From the NCBI RefSeq assembly GCF_900240215.1, contig NZ_LT964681.1:364368-428367 (forward strand): DNA of 64,000 nt. Reading direction: 5' to 3'. This DNA comes from Raoultibacter timonensis. GTDB lineage: Bacteria > Actinomycetota > Coriobacteriia > Coriobacteriales > Eggerthellaceae. The notes under the pieces were generated by a model, which did not search any database, was not told the origin of the DNA, and was given only the letters and a program-made list of their open reading frames with translations. Within the stretch, counting starts at the first letter, position 1, and the number at the start of each line of letters is the position of its first letter. The translations under genes and the position numbers were made by a program. Shown here one piece after another: positions 26,805 to 36,245 of the stretch.

Positions 26805-26810
26805 GCAACG

Positions 26811-26851
26811 GCGCAACGTCGCACGCCGCCGAACAGCCTGCGACGTTGCGC
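26811..26851. terminator. 13-bp hairpin after the XRE gene
   Basis: GCGCAACGTCGCA (26811-26823) and its exact complement (26839-26851) form a 13-bp stem with a 15-nt loop, 7 bp after the stop codon. There is no T tract, so it may act as a processing or pause site. Confidence 0.5.
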
Positions 26852-26994
26852 AGAATGCGCTTCGGACACTCGCATGGAGCAGCGCATCGGCCCTCATGCG
26901 TATTGCATGAAATCAACCTCCTTACGCAAGTCGGCTCATTTGGGTGCATAGTATACTGATGTGGCTTTTCGACACCGGCAGAAAGAATGCTCAG

Positions 26995-28542
26995 ATGACT
27001 CAGAACCGCTACATCGATACGCGCGGGCTGTGCGACGCCCCCGTCCCCTTCACCGAAGCCGTCGTCAACGGGCTGGCCGAGGGAGGCGGGCTCTACGTAC
27101 CCGAAAGCGTGCCGCACTTCACGCTCGACGAGATCGTTTCGATGGCGGAGCTCCCCTATGCCCAGAGGGCTGCGCGCATCTACCGGGCCTTCGACATCGA
27201 CCTGGATGCCGAAACGATCGAAGAGCTTATGGCCCAGGCATACGGCGAGAACTTCGACGACGAGGATATCTGCCCCATCACCTCCCTCGACGCCTCGACG
27301 CATATGCTCGAACTGTGGCACGGCCCCACAAGCGCGTTCAAAGACATGGCGCTGCAGTGCCTGCCCCGCTTCTTCTCGGCGAGCGCAGCCGCGCTCAAAG
27401 ATGCCGGCACTATCGACAACGATTTCCTCATCCTCGTTGCCACCTCGGGCGACACCGGCAAAGCCGCACTCGAGGGTTTCAAAGATCAAGCGGGTACGAA
27501 CATTGCCGTCATGTACCCTCACGGCGGCGTAAGCGACATCCAATACAAGCAGATGGCCACCCAGGCGGGCGACAACGTTATGGTATGGGCGGTATGCGGC
27601 AACTTCGACGATTGCCAAACCGGCGCGAAAGCCGTCTTCGGCGACGGCCCGTTCGCCGAAAGCCTCATGGGAGAGCGGAAAATCGCCCTCTCGAGCGCCA
27701 ACTCCATCAACTGGGGCAGGCTTCTGCCTCAGATCGTCTACTACGTTTCCAGCTACGCCGTCTTGGTCGGCTCGGGCAAGGTCGCCGCCGGTCAGCCGAT
27801 CGACGTCTGCGTGCCCACCGGCAACTTCGGGAACATCCTCGCCGCATGGTACGCCAAGCAGATCGGTACGCCGATCGACATGCTCTTGTGCGCGAGCAAC
27901 GAGAACCGCGTGCTCGCCGATTTCATCAACACCGGCACCTACGACATCTCCGAACGAGAATTCGTGCTCACGCCTTCGCCTTCGATGGACATCCTCGTGT
28001 CCTCGAACCTCGAGCGGCAGCTTTTCGAGCTGACGGGCCGCAGCGGCGAGGCCATTCGCTCGTGGATGGCCGACCTGCGCGATAAGCGCTCTTTCCGCAT
28101 CGACGAGGAAACCTTCGCGAAGCTCCGCAGCGATTTTGCAGCCGATTCCATCGACAGCGCCGCCTGCTTCGCCGCCATCAAAGAGGTCTTCGAGCATCAC
28201 AACTACCTGCTCGACCCGCATACGGCGGTGGCTTACCAGGCAGCGCAGAACCTTCGCGGCGAGAATCCGGTGCTCATTGCGAGCACGGCTCATTGGGCGA
28301 AGTTCGGCGAAAGCGTCTACCGCGCCATCCACGGCATCGCGCCGGGAGCCGCCCTTCCCGAAGAAGCGGCTTGCTTGAGCGGATGCGAACTCAACGAGCT
28401 TATCGCAAAAGAAACCGGCCTCGATTACATTCCGGCGAACCTTGCGAATCTCGACGAGACGGAAATCAGGTTTACGGATATAATCGACAGTGCGCCTGAA
28501 AGCATCGAGCAGGCAATCGTAAAGTTTCTTGATCAGCGGTAG
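26995..28542 (+). CDS. thrC: Threonine synthase
   Basis: A 515-residue PLP enzyme that converts O-phosphohomoserine to threonine. It is the longer class of threonine synthase with the N-terminal extension (YIDTRGLCDAPVPFTEAVVNGLAEGGGLYVPE). The PLP-binding lysine is Lys116 in HGPTSAFKDMALQ; the phosphate-binding ATSGDTGKAALEGF loop lies near 155-170, and the substrate-contact segment SSANSINWGRLLPQ near 235. The start ATG 26995 is preferred over an upstream GTG-rich extension. A TATACT hexamer at 26952 may be part of its promoter. It uses the aspartate semialdehyde branch supplied by lysC/asd elsewhere in the window. Confidence 0.93.
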   Translation: MTQNRYIDTRGLCDAPVPFTEAVVNGLAEGGGLYVPESVPHFTLDEIVSMAELPYAQRAARIYRAFDIDLDAETIEELMAQAYGENFDDEDICPITSLDASTHMLELWHGPTSAFKDMALQCLPRFFSASAAALKDAGTIDNDFLILVATSGDTGKAALEGFKDQAGTNIAVMYPHGGVSDIQYKQMATQAGDNVMVWAVCGNFDDCQTGAKAVFGDGPFAESLMGERKIALSSANSINWGRLLPQIVYYVSSYAVLVGSGKVAAGQPIDVCVPTGNFGNILAAWYAKQIGTPIDMLLCASNENRVLADFINTGTYDISEREFVLTPSPSMDILVSSNLERQLFELTGRSGEAIRSWMADLRDKRSFRIDEETFAKLRSDFAADSIDSAACFAAIKEVFEHHNYLLDPHTAVAYQAAQNLRGENPVLIASTAHWAKFGESVYRAIHGIAPGAALPEEAACLSGCELNELIAKETGLDYIPANLANLDETEIRFTDIIDSAPESIEQAIVKFLDQR

Positions 28543-28592
28543 CCAGCCCGTCGCTCGGCACAACCGCCCAAGACCGGATAGGCAGGTAACCT

Positions 28593-28934
28593 ATGGCAGA
28601 TCTGAGCGCTTTGAAGCCCGGCATTCGCCTGAGCATCGAAAACCCCTCATCGGAAAGCGGTTCGGTGTTCGGCCGAGGCATTGCGAACCTATGCTTAGGC
28701 GTTCGCGAGACCGGTTCGCTCAATGCAGCGGCAAAGGGCATGGGCATGGCGTACAGCAAAGCCTGGCGCATCATCAAGGAGACCGAAGCGGCGCTTGGGG
28801 TGCAGCTTCTCGATCGAGACGGCGCCCACGGCAGCACGCTCACCGAAGCGGGAGATAAGATTCTCGATGCGTACGTCGAGCTTGATTCCCGCATGAGCGA
28901 AATGGCCGAGAAAGCCCTCAAAGAGCTCCTCTAA
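28593..28934 (+). CDS. ModE-N-terminal-like winged helix-turn-helix regulator
   Basis: A 113-residue protein corresponding to the LysR/ModE-type winged helix only (GIANLCLGVRETGSLNAAAKGMGMAYSKAWRIIKETEAALGVQLLDRDGAHGSTLTEAGDKILDAY). It lacks a ModE molybdate-binding domain. Proteins of this kind often regulate molybdoenzyme or molybdate genes, and this window has a molybdoenzyme operon 26 kb away; any link is speculation. It follows thrC by about 50 bp. Its stop codon overlaps that of the convergent response regulator by 4 bp. Confidence 0.8.
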   Translation: MADLSALKPGIRLSIENPSSESGSVFGRGIANLCLGVRETGSLNAAAKGMGMAYSKAWRIIKETEAALGVQLLDRDGAHGSTLTEAGDKILDAYVELDSRMSEMAEKALKELL

Positions 28935-29644
28935 GCATCTGCTTTCGATAAATCCCGATAGTAGTAAACGGCAAGCTGCGTTCTGTTCTTCAGATCGAGT
29001 TTCTGAAGGATGGCGCTCACGTGGTTGCGCACCGTTCCCTCGCCGATAAACAGCTCGGCCGCTATCATCTTGTTGTCGAATCCCTGGGCGATAAGCTCGA
29101 TGATCTCGTACTCGCGATCGGAAAGACCGTGCGCCTTCGCGGCTTCGCGGCGCGTTTTTGCGACATCCCCATCCGCGTCTTCGGCATCCGACCCACTCTT
29201 TTCCCCCGCTTCGGCGCGCATCAGCGTATCCACCCTCCCGATGACCTCGCCGCCGAGTACGCTTTGGCCCGCTACGACCGAGCGAACCGCCGGCGCGATG
29301 TTCGCAACTTCCTGCTTGATCAGGTATCCGCGGGCACCCATGCGCAAAGCCTCGACGATGTACTCGTCGTCGGAGAACGTTGTGAGGAAAACGACTTTCG
29401 CATCGGGATGGCCGGCAAGGATCCCCCTCGCCGCCGCAAGCCCGTTCGTGCCCGACATCTGAATGTCCATCAACAGAACATCGGGAGCGAACTCGGAGAA
29501 CAGCGCCGCAGCCTCGGCCCCGTCGGATCCGGTTGCGCACACCTCGATATCGCTCTGAGCTGAAAGGATCGTCGCAAGGGACGATCGCACGAACTCGTCG
29601 TCGTCCACGATGGCGACCCGAATCACCGTATCCCTGCCGTTCAT
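28931..29644 (-). CDS. NarL/LuxR-type response regulator
   Basis: A 237-residue response regulator. The receiver domain has Asp14/Asp15, the phospho-acceptor Asp60 (LLMD), the TTF switch region near 92 and Lys near 110. After a polar linker (~145-165) the C-terminal LuxR-type helix-turn-helix follows (GLSDREYEIIELIAQGFDNKMIAAELFIGEGTVRNHVSAILQKL). Its ATG overlaps the stop codon of the histidine kinase gene (ATGA), so they are one cognate pair. The divergent ABC exporter is the likely target, possibly through the GTGACA-N2-TGTCAC repeat at 30943. Confidence 0.93.
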   Translation of the reverse strand: MNGRDTVIRVAIVDDDEFVRSSLATILSAQSDIEVCATGSDGAEAAALFSEFAPDVLLMDIQMSGTNGLAAARGILAGHPDAKVVFLTTFSDDEYIVEALRMGARGYLIKQEVANIAPAVRSVVAGQSVLGGEVIGRVDTLMRAEAGEKSGSDAEDADGDVAKTRREAAKAHGLSDREYEIIELIAQGFDNKMIAAELFIGEGTVRNHVSAILQKLDLKNRTQLAVYYYRDLSKADA

Positions 29645-30759
29645 GCCGTCTCCTTCGGTATCGTCGCGAAAATGCGAAAACCCTTGTCGTAATCGGTTCT
29701 GAACACGCCCCCAAGAGAGCGGGCGCGATCCTCCATCGTCTGCAGCCCGATACCGGGCCCTTTGCGCGCCTCGCCGTCAGGCACCTTTCCCGAAAAAGAA
29801 TCGAAAGCGAGTCGCTTATCCGAAGCGCCGCCGTTGTCGTGCACGGTCAAACGCCAAAAGGCAGGGTACTCGATCACCGAGACGTGAACGCAATCGGCGT
29901 CGGAATGCTTGGCCGCATTGGCAAGCGATTCGCGCACGATGGCGATGAAGCAGTACCCGACCGCCGATGGCACGTCGTCGGCCTTGAAATCGAGGTCGAC
30001 GGAAAGGGTGCGATCGCTTTTCGCAATGGAAGTGAGTTGAGTACGGAGATCGAGCGATTCGTCATGCAGATCGTGAACGCTTCGCCTCACCGTATCGAGC
30101 GCCTCGTGTAACGTCGATCCGACCTGTTCAAGCTCTTTCTTGATCTGCCCGTCTTCAGCATGCACCACCTGAAGCGCCTCGACCTGCAGCACCGAACGCG
30201 TCAGCAGGTGCCCGACGTTGTCGTGTATCTCGCGCGCAATGCGACTCCGCTCGTTGAGCGTGGCAAGGGTAACCTCATAGTCCTGCTTTTCTTGCAGATC
30301 GCGGTTCCTGAGCTCGAGCGCCATCGACGCTTCATGCAGTTCGTCGCGCAGCGCGAGGAACCGCATGCGCTCCTGCAGCCTTTGGGTCGTACGGTACGAC
30401 AGAATGCATGCCACGCCCGAAGCGACGTAGACGAAGACGATCACGGGAATGGGAAGCGCATCGGCGGCCACAAGGGGGCTCACCGCCCAGCAGAGACGGA
30501 CGATCCACGACTCGGCGCGCATGCAATCGTAAGCAATGAGAGGTATGAACAGGGAAAAGTCATGGACGAAAAGAGCGACGGCCAAATAGGCGACGAGCAT
30601 CGCCGCGCGCACCCCGCGGGGCACAGCGGGCACTTCGTGCAGGCTGCTTATCGCAAGAGACGTTAACAAGCCGACCACCTGCGCCGCCTCGAACGGCATG
30701 AAGAACATCACCGCTACGCAGCCCACCAGCACGATCGTCTTATCCAGAAGCCTCTCCAT
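29641..30759 (-). CDS. Sensor histidine kinase (HisKA_3 family)
   Basis: A 372-residue kinase. About four or five hydrophobic helices occupy residues 8-120 with almost no extracytoplasmic loop, followed by a coiled-coil linker (residues 122-165). The HisKA_3 dimerisation/phospho-acceptor box is ERSRIAREIHDNVGH with His179, and a HATPase_c domain ends the protein (N box ESLANAAKHS, G box GPGIGLQTMEDRA). The lack of a sensory loop makes it an intramembrane-sensing kinase, a type usually paired with exporters that remove membrane-active antimicrobials. ATG 30759 is chosen as the first codon before the helices. Confidence 0.9.
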   Translation of the reverse strand: MERLLDKTIVLVGCVAVMFFMPFEAAQVVGLLTSLAISSLHEVPAVPRGVRAAMLVAYLAVALFVHDFSLFIPLIAYDCMRAESWIVRLCWAVSPLVAADALPIPVIVFVYVASGVACILSYRTTQRLQERMRFLALRDELHEASMALELRNRDLQEKQDYEVTLATLNERSRIAREIHDNVGHLLTRSVLQVEALQVVHAEDGQIKKELEQVGSTLHEALDTVRRSVHDLHDESLDLRTQLTSIAKSDRTLSVDLDFKADDVPSAVGYCFIAIVRESLANAAKHSDADCVHVSVIEYPAFWRLTVHDNGGASDKRLAFDSFSGKVPDGEARKGPGIGLQTMEDRARSLGGVFRTDYDKGFRIFATIPKETA

Positions 30760-30942
30760 GCGCCCATTGTATCCGAAACGGGAGCGGGACGGCGTGCGAA
30801 TAGACGGCGCGGCGCAAGGCCGAGCATCCGCTGCAAGGCGGCCATGGCTCTTCCGTACTCGCATGCGAAACGTTCATCAGGCAAAAGCCTCGACCGTCGA
30901 CGTCGGACGCCGGCGCGCCCGCACGGCGCAGCCAAGAAAGTC

Positions 30943-30969
30943 GTGACATTTGTCACGTCGTTCGATGAC
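30943..30969. promoter_or_regulatory. Candidate response-regulator operator between kinase and ABC exporter
   Basis: A 6-2-6 inverted repeat GTGACA-TT-TGTCAC (30943-30956) is followed by a further TGACA half-site (30965-30969). It lies in the 275-bp divergent gap between the histidine kinase and the ABC operon. NarL-type regulators bind such short inverted repeats; binding by the neighbouring regulator is inference. Confidence 0.5.
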
Positions 30970-31034
30970 ACCGCTCACTTCCAGGGCCGCAACGGAAAGC
31001 CGACAATGGAATCACACCTACAACAGGAGGACCC

Positions 31035-31970
31035 ATGCATATCGTCGATGTCAACAACCTCGTGAAGCGCTACAAAGAAGTGGTCGCTTTGGATCATTTC
31101 GATCTCCATATCGAGCCAGGCGAAGTGTTCGGCCTGCTCGGGCCGAACGGCAGCGGCAAGACGACCGCTATCAACTGCATCCTGCAGCTGCTCACCTACG
31201 ACAAAGGCGAGATCAAACTGTTCGGGGAAAAGATGACCCCCACCCGCTACGACCTCAAACGCAAGATCGGCATCGTGCCCCAAAACGTCGCCGTATTCGA
31301 AGAGCTGACCGTACGCGAGAACATCGATTACTTCTGCGCGCTCTATGTTGAGGACAAGCAGAAGCGCCGCTCGCTCGTCGACGAGGCGATCGAGTTCGTC
31401 GGCCTCGAGGACTACACGAAGTTCCGCCCGCGCAAGCTCTCGGGCGGCCTGCTCCGCCGCCTGAACATCGCTTGCGGCATCGCGCACAAGCCCGAGCTCA
31501 TCTTCTTCGACGAGCCTACCGTAGCCGTCGACCCGCAAAGCCGAAACTCCATCCTCGAGGGCATCTTGCGCTTGAACCGCGAGGGATCGACCGTGGTGTA
31601 CACGAGCCACTACATGGAGGAAGTCGAAGAAATATGCACGCGCATCATGATCATGGATCAGGGGCATGCGCTCGCAACGGGAACGAACGACGAACTCAAA
31701 GCAATGATCGGAACAGGCGAACGCATTCGCGTGGAAGTGAACGCCCTCGACGACGCGCTCCTCGGCACGGTGCGAGCGCTTCCGAACGTTCTCGGCGCAA
31801 CGTTTGACGGCACGGCGCTCGAAGCAGCGTGCACCAACGGAACGCACAACGTCTCCGATGTGCTCGGCGTGCTCGCCACCGCGGGCGTTGCCACGGGGCG
31901 CATTTACGCAGAGCCGCCGACCTTGAACGACGTGTTCCTCGAGATCACCGGCAAAGCGCTCAGGGACTAG
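31035..31970 (+). CDS. ABC exporter ATP-binding protein
   Basis: A 311-residue ATPase of the ABC-2/DrrA-like type. It has Walker A GPNGSGKTT (36-44), the Q-loop VPQN near 82, the signature LSGGLLRRL near 138 (LSGG with a leucine in place of the usual Q), Walker B LIFFDEPT near 158 and the switch His in TSHYMEE near 196. A C-terminal ~80-residue extension is typical of polyketide/antibiotic exporter ATPases. The two following permease genes complete the transporter; the divergent kinase/regulator pair suggests drug- or peptide-induced expression. Confidence 0.92.
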   Translation: MHIVDVNNLVKRYKEVVALDHFDLHIEPGEVFGLLGPNGSGKTTAINCILQLLTYDKGEIKLFGEKMTPTRYDLKRKIGIVPQNVAVFEELTVRENIDYFCALYVEDKQKRRSLVDEAIEFVGLEDYTKFRPRKLSGGLLRRLNIACGIAHKPELIFFDEPTVAVDPQSRNSILEGILRLNREGSTVVYTSHYMEEVEEICTRIMIMDQGHALATGTNDELKAMIGTGERIRVEVNALDDALLGTVRALPNVLGATFDGTALEAACTNGTHNVSDVLGVLATAGVATGRIYAEPPTLNDVFLEITGKALRD

Positions 31971-31979
31971 GAGAAAGCC

Positions 31980-33161
31980 ATGTTCAACGTATTCAAAGGA
32001 GCGCTCATGGTGCTCACGCGCAAGCGGGAGCTCTTCATATGGTCGCTCGCCTTCCCCATCCTGCTTTCAACCATGTTCATGCTCATGTTCGCGAACCTCG
32101 ATGACGCGACGGCGTTCGATCCGGTTGCAACCGCCGTGGTTACCGACGCCCATTACGACGAGGCGACGGCTTTCTCGAGCGTCATCGACGAATTGGGAGA
32201 AGAGGGCGACGATCAGCTGCTCGATATCCAAACGTTCGCCACCGTCGACGAAGCGCGAAACGCGCTCACGGCCGGCGAGGTGATCGGCATCGTTTCCGTC
32301 GAAGCGGACGGAACCCCGAAACTCGCCGTCTCTCCCGATTCGGGAGGCCTCGGCGTCGAGCAAATCGGGCGCACCATCTTAGACACCGTCATGAACACCT
32401 ACGTGCGCAACGCCGATCTGCTCGCCTCCCTCGCCGCAGACAACCCGCTTGCGCTGGCCGACCCCGATCTTGTCGAAGAGGCTCTCACGCACGGCAATGC
32501 CACCGTGCAGGTATCGCTCACGCACTCAACACCCGTCCAATCGGTGCGCTACTACTATGCGCTTCTCGGCATGGCAGCGCTTTTCTGCGGACAGGTGGGC
32601 ATGCTCGCCATCTGCGAAACGCAGCCGAACCTCACGCCCCTCGGTGCTCGCCGGGCGATCGGCGCGACGAGCCGCGGCAAAACGCTTGTGGCCACCTTGG
32701 CGGCAAGCTGGGCCATCTCGTTTGCGTGCCTTCTCGTGGCCTTCCTCTTCATCAGGTTCGTCGTAGGCGTTGATTTTGCAGGCCGCGAGGGGATGTGCGT
32801 GGTCGCCATTGCGGTCGCCGCCCTGTTCGCAACTTCGCTCGGCACCCTGCTCGGTTCGCTTCCGAAAGTGGGATTCGGCGTGAAAACAGGGTTGCTCACA
32901 GGCCTTACGTGCCTGCTCTCGCTCTTTGCGGGGCTCTACGGCGAACCGTGCATGGATCTTGCCGACCAGATCGCCCGCGAGGCCCCGGTGCTCGCCGCCG
33001 TCAATCCGGCAAAAGTTGTCACCGACGCGTTCTACAGCCTGTACTACTACGATTCGCTCGTCCCCTTCGCCGAGAAGGCGGGCATCCTCCTCGTCATGAC
33101 CGTTGTGCTGTTCGCCGTATCCGCTCTGTTCGTAAGGAGGCAGCGCTATGCAAGCCTTTAA
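31980..33161 (+). CDS. ABC-2 type permease (first)
   Basis: A 393-residue membrane protein of the ABC2_membrane/YhgE-like type. One helix is near the N-terminus (LFIWSLAFPILLSTMFMLMFANL, ~18-40), followed by a large ~150-residue extracytoplasmic domain and then about five helices (from ~195 to 380). It starts 9 bp after the ATPase stop codon and ends overlapping the second permease by 14 bp, so it is translationally coupled. Together the two permeases form a heterodimeric channel. The substrate is not evident. Confidence 0.88.
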   Translation: MFNVFKGALMVLTRKRELFIWSLAFPILLSTMFMLMFANLDDATAFDPVATAVVTDAHYDEATAFSSVIDELGEEGDDQLLDIQTFATVDEARNALTAGEVIGIVSVEADGTPKLAVSPDSGGLGVEQIGRTILDTVMNTYVRNADLLASLAADNPLALADPDLVEEALTHGNATVQVSLTHSTPVQSVRYYYALLGMAALFCGQVGMLAICETQPNLTPLGARRAIGATSRGKTLVATLAASWAISFACLLVAFLFIRFVVGVDFAGREGMCVVAIAVAALFATSLGTLLGSLPKVGFGVKTGLLTGLTCLLSLFAGLYGEPCMDLADQIAREAPVLAAVNPAKVVTDAFYSLYYYDSLVPFAEKAGILLVMTVVLFAVSALFVRRQRYASL

Positions 33162-34377
33162 AGCCGCCCTGCGCATCGTTTTGAACCACCCCGTGTACCT
33201 GCTCGTCTACGTCGGCTTCCTGAGCTGCATGGGCGTATTCATTTCGGCGAGCATCAACTCGGGCGTTGCCGACGATGGAAGCTACACCGCCACGAAGGTG
33301 CCCATCGCCGTGGTCGACCGCGACCAGAGCGAGCTTTCCGAAAGCCTGACAGCGTACCTTGGCGAAACCGCGGAACTCGTTGACGTCGCCGACGACTCGT
33401 TTGCCATGCAGGACGCCGTCGCTACCGGCGAAGTGCGCTATCTGCTCGTCATCCCGCAAGGTTACGGCGAAGACTACCTCGAGGCTGCTCGCACGGGTGC
33501 CGTCGAACCGACGCTCGAATCAACGTACAGCTTCGGCACGATGGCGGGAACGCTGGTCGACGAGCAGGTGAACCAGTACCTGGGCCTCGTGCGGGCAACG
33601 GCAGCCCTCGAGCCGGATGCCTCGGTACCCTCGGTGCTCGCACGCGCCGACCAAGCAGCCGCCGAATCGGCCGATGTCGAAACGGTTCAGACGCCGAACG
33701 GGGCAAAACCGGCTGACCGCTTCGCTTTCTACCTGCAATGGGGGTCCTACACCATGACGGCCGCCATCGTCGTATGCGTCGGTTTGCTCATGAGCGCTTT
33801 CAACCGCACCGACGTGCACCGCCGCAACCTTATCGCACCGGTAAGCACCCTGCGCCTCGGCATGCAGAAAGCGGCGGCCTGCCTGCTCGTCACCCTTGCA
33901 GTATGGGCGATCACCTGCGGAATCGGCCTCGCTGCATTTGGCTCGTCGCTCGGGGGCGTGCCGCTGCCGGCCGTCGCGCTCGTACTCGCGACCGCACTCG
34001 TGTTCTCGCTCGTTCCGCTCTCGATCGGATTCTTTCTCGGGCAGATCGGCGCAAGCGAGATGGTTGCCAACGCCGTCGGCAACATCGCCGGCATGGTGAT
34101 CTCGTTTCTCGGCGGAGCTTGGATCAGCCTCGATCTGCTCGCACCCGAAGTGCAGACGCTTTCACGGTTCATCCCAACCTCTTGGTACACCGAAGCCATC
34201 GGGCAGGCAATCCACCTCACGGAAATCACCCCCGAGACCGTGCTCCCGATTCTCGGAAACATCGGCATCATCGCACTGTTCGCCATTGCGCTGTTCGCCG
34301 TCGGCCTCGCAGTCGGGCGATTGAACCTGCGCAGCGCTGAAGCCGGAGGCAACGCGGGCGCGAAGGCCGCGGCCTAG
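33148..34377 (+). CDS. ABC-2 type permease (second)
   Basis: A 409-residue paralogue of the preceding permease with the same layout: N-terminal helix (VYLLVYVGFLSCMGVFISASI), an extracytoplasmic domain with RDQSELSESLTAYLG (typical of ABC2_membrane_3 proteins), and five or six C-terminal helices. Its first 14 bp overlap the previous gene. One ATPase plus two ABC-2 permeases next to an intramembrane-sensing two-component system matches the layout of linearmycin-resistance (LnrJK-LnrLMN) systems; the ligand is unknown. Confidence 0.88.
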   Translation: MQAFKAALRIVLNHPVYLLVYVGFLSCMGVFISASINSGVADDGSYTATKVPIAVVDRDQSELSESLTAYLGETAELVDVADDSFAMQDAVATGEVRYLLVIPQGYGEDYLEAARTGAVEPTLESTYSFGTMAGTLVDEQVNQYLGLVRATAALEPDASVPSVLARADQAAAESADVETVQTPNGAKPADRFAFYLQWGSYTMTAAIVVCVGLLMSAFNRTDVHRRNLIAPVSTLRLGMQKAAACLLVTLAVWAITCGIGLAAFGSSLGGVPLPAVALVLATALVFSLVPLSIGFFLGQIGASEMVANAVGNIAGMVISFLGGAWISLDLLAPEVQTLSRFIPTSWYTEAIGQAIHLTEITPETVLPILGNIGIIALFAIALFAVGLAVGRLNLRSAEAGGNAGAKAAA

Positions 34378-34543
34378 CGACCGGTTCGGTCGACGCTACG
34401 GCCCAACCGAACGCCCGCAAGAGATTGCAGCGCGAACCGAGGCGCAGGCGCCGCCCCGGTTCGCGTCGGGTATCGGCTATAATGGGCGAAGCCGTCGCGC
34501 ACATTGCATCGGCTTCGCATGACGGACTATCCGAACGGACGCA

Positions 34544-35854
34544 ATGAGGCAAGAGCTGGAACCCATAGTCGATGGCGCTTCGACCGACCTGTTTTCTGCT
34601 CCCGCAGAGCCATCCACAACCCCCGGCGGCGAATTCAGAGATGCGGTCGGCCCTGCGCGTTATCATGGTCTCGGGGTAGCGCGAAAAATCTGCATCGCCT
34701 GCTCGTTTACCGTAACCCTGCTTCTGCCCGCACTCTCGATAGCCACGCTCGTAACGGTCAAACCCATTCTCCCGGCTTCGGCTCAGCCAGTCGGAGCCTT
34801 AACGTTCGTGCTGGTGTTCGCCTACCTTATGGCCTGCCTTTTCGCCATCGGCGAGATAACCGCCCGCCCCCTAACCCCCCGTTCGCGCACCCGCAAGCCG
34901 CGAGTAAGCGTGTTTGCGGGCGGCGTGCTCTTGGCGATCGCGGCACCTGTTGCCGTAATAGCCGCCGCACCGCATGTTTCGCAGACGCTTTTGGCCAAAG
35001 GCCTGGTCTGCTTTCAAGCGGCATTGTGCGCCGGCGGCTTTGCGGCATGCCTGATCACCTCGGTGCGCCTGTACCGGGTTTCCGTCGAGCGCGCTGCCAA
35101 AACGGAACGTCACGCCAACTTGACCGCATCCTACGAATCGAACGCTGCCCCGCATGCCGCATCTCGGCCCGCCTTTTTTGTACGAAAGATCCAAAACGGC
35201 TTCGATCGAAGCACCGCCCGATCGCTCGTCGGCATCGGCCTCGTTTCGTGCGCAACCGGCATTGCCGCCATGTCGCTGTTCGCGCCGGCATGGCCAACCC
35301 ATGTCGCTCTGTGCGTCATCGGTTTGGCGGCACTTGCCGTATCGGCTTTCCTCAGCGTGCTCATCGTGCGGGCGGACCGCTGGACGAGAATCGCCCTTGC
35401 GCAGTGGATCGGGCTTTTGATCGGGTTGAACATCGGCTACTTTACCCTGCTTGGAGGCCTCGTCGGCCGCCATCCCGAAACGATCGTTTCGGGATGCGCA
35501 CTCGCAATGCTCGTCTGCGGCATACCGTGCCTGCTTGCCCATCCATCGGAAAAAGAGGTCTCGCTGCCAACCCTGTTCCCCCTTCCCGAGCCGATCGTTT
35601 CCGCTGAAGAATTCTGCGCAGAAGCCGCCGAAGCGTTCGGGCTCACCCCGCGCGAGGGGGAGACGCTGTTGCTCGTACTTGAAAACTACGATGCCCACGA
35701 TATAGCCGACGAGTTCGGCATATCGCCTAAAACCGCAAAGTCCTACATACGCAAGGTATGCCGCAAAGTCGGATCGACCGACGTCGAAGGGCTTGTCGAC
35801 GTGCTTGATGCATGGGACGCCGAGCGCGAGAACGAGGCGGAAAGCACCCGCTAG
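34544..35854 (+). CDS. LuxR-family regulator with an N-terminal membrane domain
   Basis: A 436-residue protein. Roughly eight hydrophobic helices span residues ~48-340, and the C-terminal ~65 residues are a LuxR/GerE helix-turn-helix (LTPREGETLLLVLENYDAHDIADEFGISPKTAKSYIRKVCRKVG). Membrane-LuxR fusions of this kind are abundant in Eggerthellaceae and often lie next to respiratory reductase genes. Here the neighbours are an ABC exporter upstream and the tad cluster converging from downstream, so the target is unclear. A perfect TATAAT lies at 34478-34483 without a good -35. The GCAATGAGG context gives only a weak ribosome binding site. Confidence 0.85.
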   Translation: MRQELEPIVDGASTDLFSAPAEPSTTPGGEFRDAVGPARYHGLGVARKICIACSFTVTLLLPALSIATLVTVKPILPASAQPVGALTFVLVFAYLMACLFAIGEITARPLTPRSRTRKPRVSVFAGGVLLAIAAPVAVIAAAPHVSQTLLAKGLVCFQAALCAGGFAACLITSVRLYRVSVERAAKTERHANLTASYESNAAPHAASRPAFFVRKIQNGFDRSTARSLVGIGLVSCATGIAAMSLFAPAWPTHVALCVIGLAALAVSAFLSVLIVRADRWTRIALAQWIGLLIGLNIGYFTLLGGLVGRHPETIVSGCALAMLVCGIPCLLAHPSEKEVSLPTLFPLPEPIVSAEEFCAEAAEAFGLTPREGETLLLVLENYDAHDIADEFGISPKTAKSYIRKVCRKVGSTDVEGLVDVLDAWDAERENEAESTR

Positions 35855-35933
35855 CAAAAGAGCCGGCCGAGCTGGAATCGCAACGCTCGCCCACCATGCA
35901 GCGGCTGCCCGCAGGCGCATCGGACCCCGTCGG

Positions 35934-36245
35934 CTAAACGGCCTGGGCGTCGTCAACGGGAACCAGCATGATTTCCAGCCGATACGCTTTCGGGAGCCGC
36001 TCGGATGCGACATCGGCTGCGCCGGGTTTCACAGGCGGCTTCATCCCGCTTTCGCCGGATCCGCTTTCGCCGGCATCCCCATCCCTACCGCTCTCCCCCT
36101 CGTCAAACGGTTGAAGCACATCGCCCCCGATCGTAGCTTTCGACAAGGGGTTTCCAGAGCCCCTCCCATCGAAACGGTGCAGACAACCATAGCACACCTC
36201 CATATCGTCAAACGTCGTAGCCTTGCACACTGGACATTCTTTCAC
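35934..36245 (-). CDS. Small zinc-ribbon protein at the end of the tad operon
   Basis: A 103-residue protein with a single N-terminal zinc ribbon (CPVC at residues 4-7 and CYGC near 18-21), followed by a long Gly/Ser/Asp-rich disordered stretch and a short C-terminal strand region (RLEIMLVPVDDA). The GTG at 36245 is preferred because an AAAGGAAG site precedes it and the Cys motif begins right after. The first codons overlap the DUF192 gene. It is the last gene of the pilus operon; the role is unknown. Confidence 0.6.
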   Translation of the reverse strand: MKECPVCKATTFDDMEVCYGCLHRFDGRGSGNPLSKATIGGDVLQPFDEGESGRDGDAGESGSGESGMKPPVKPGAADVASERLPKAYRLEIMLVPVDDAQAV

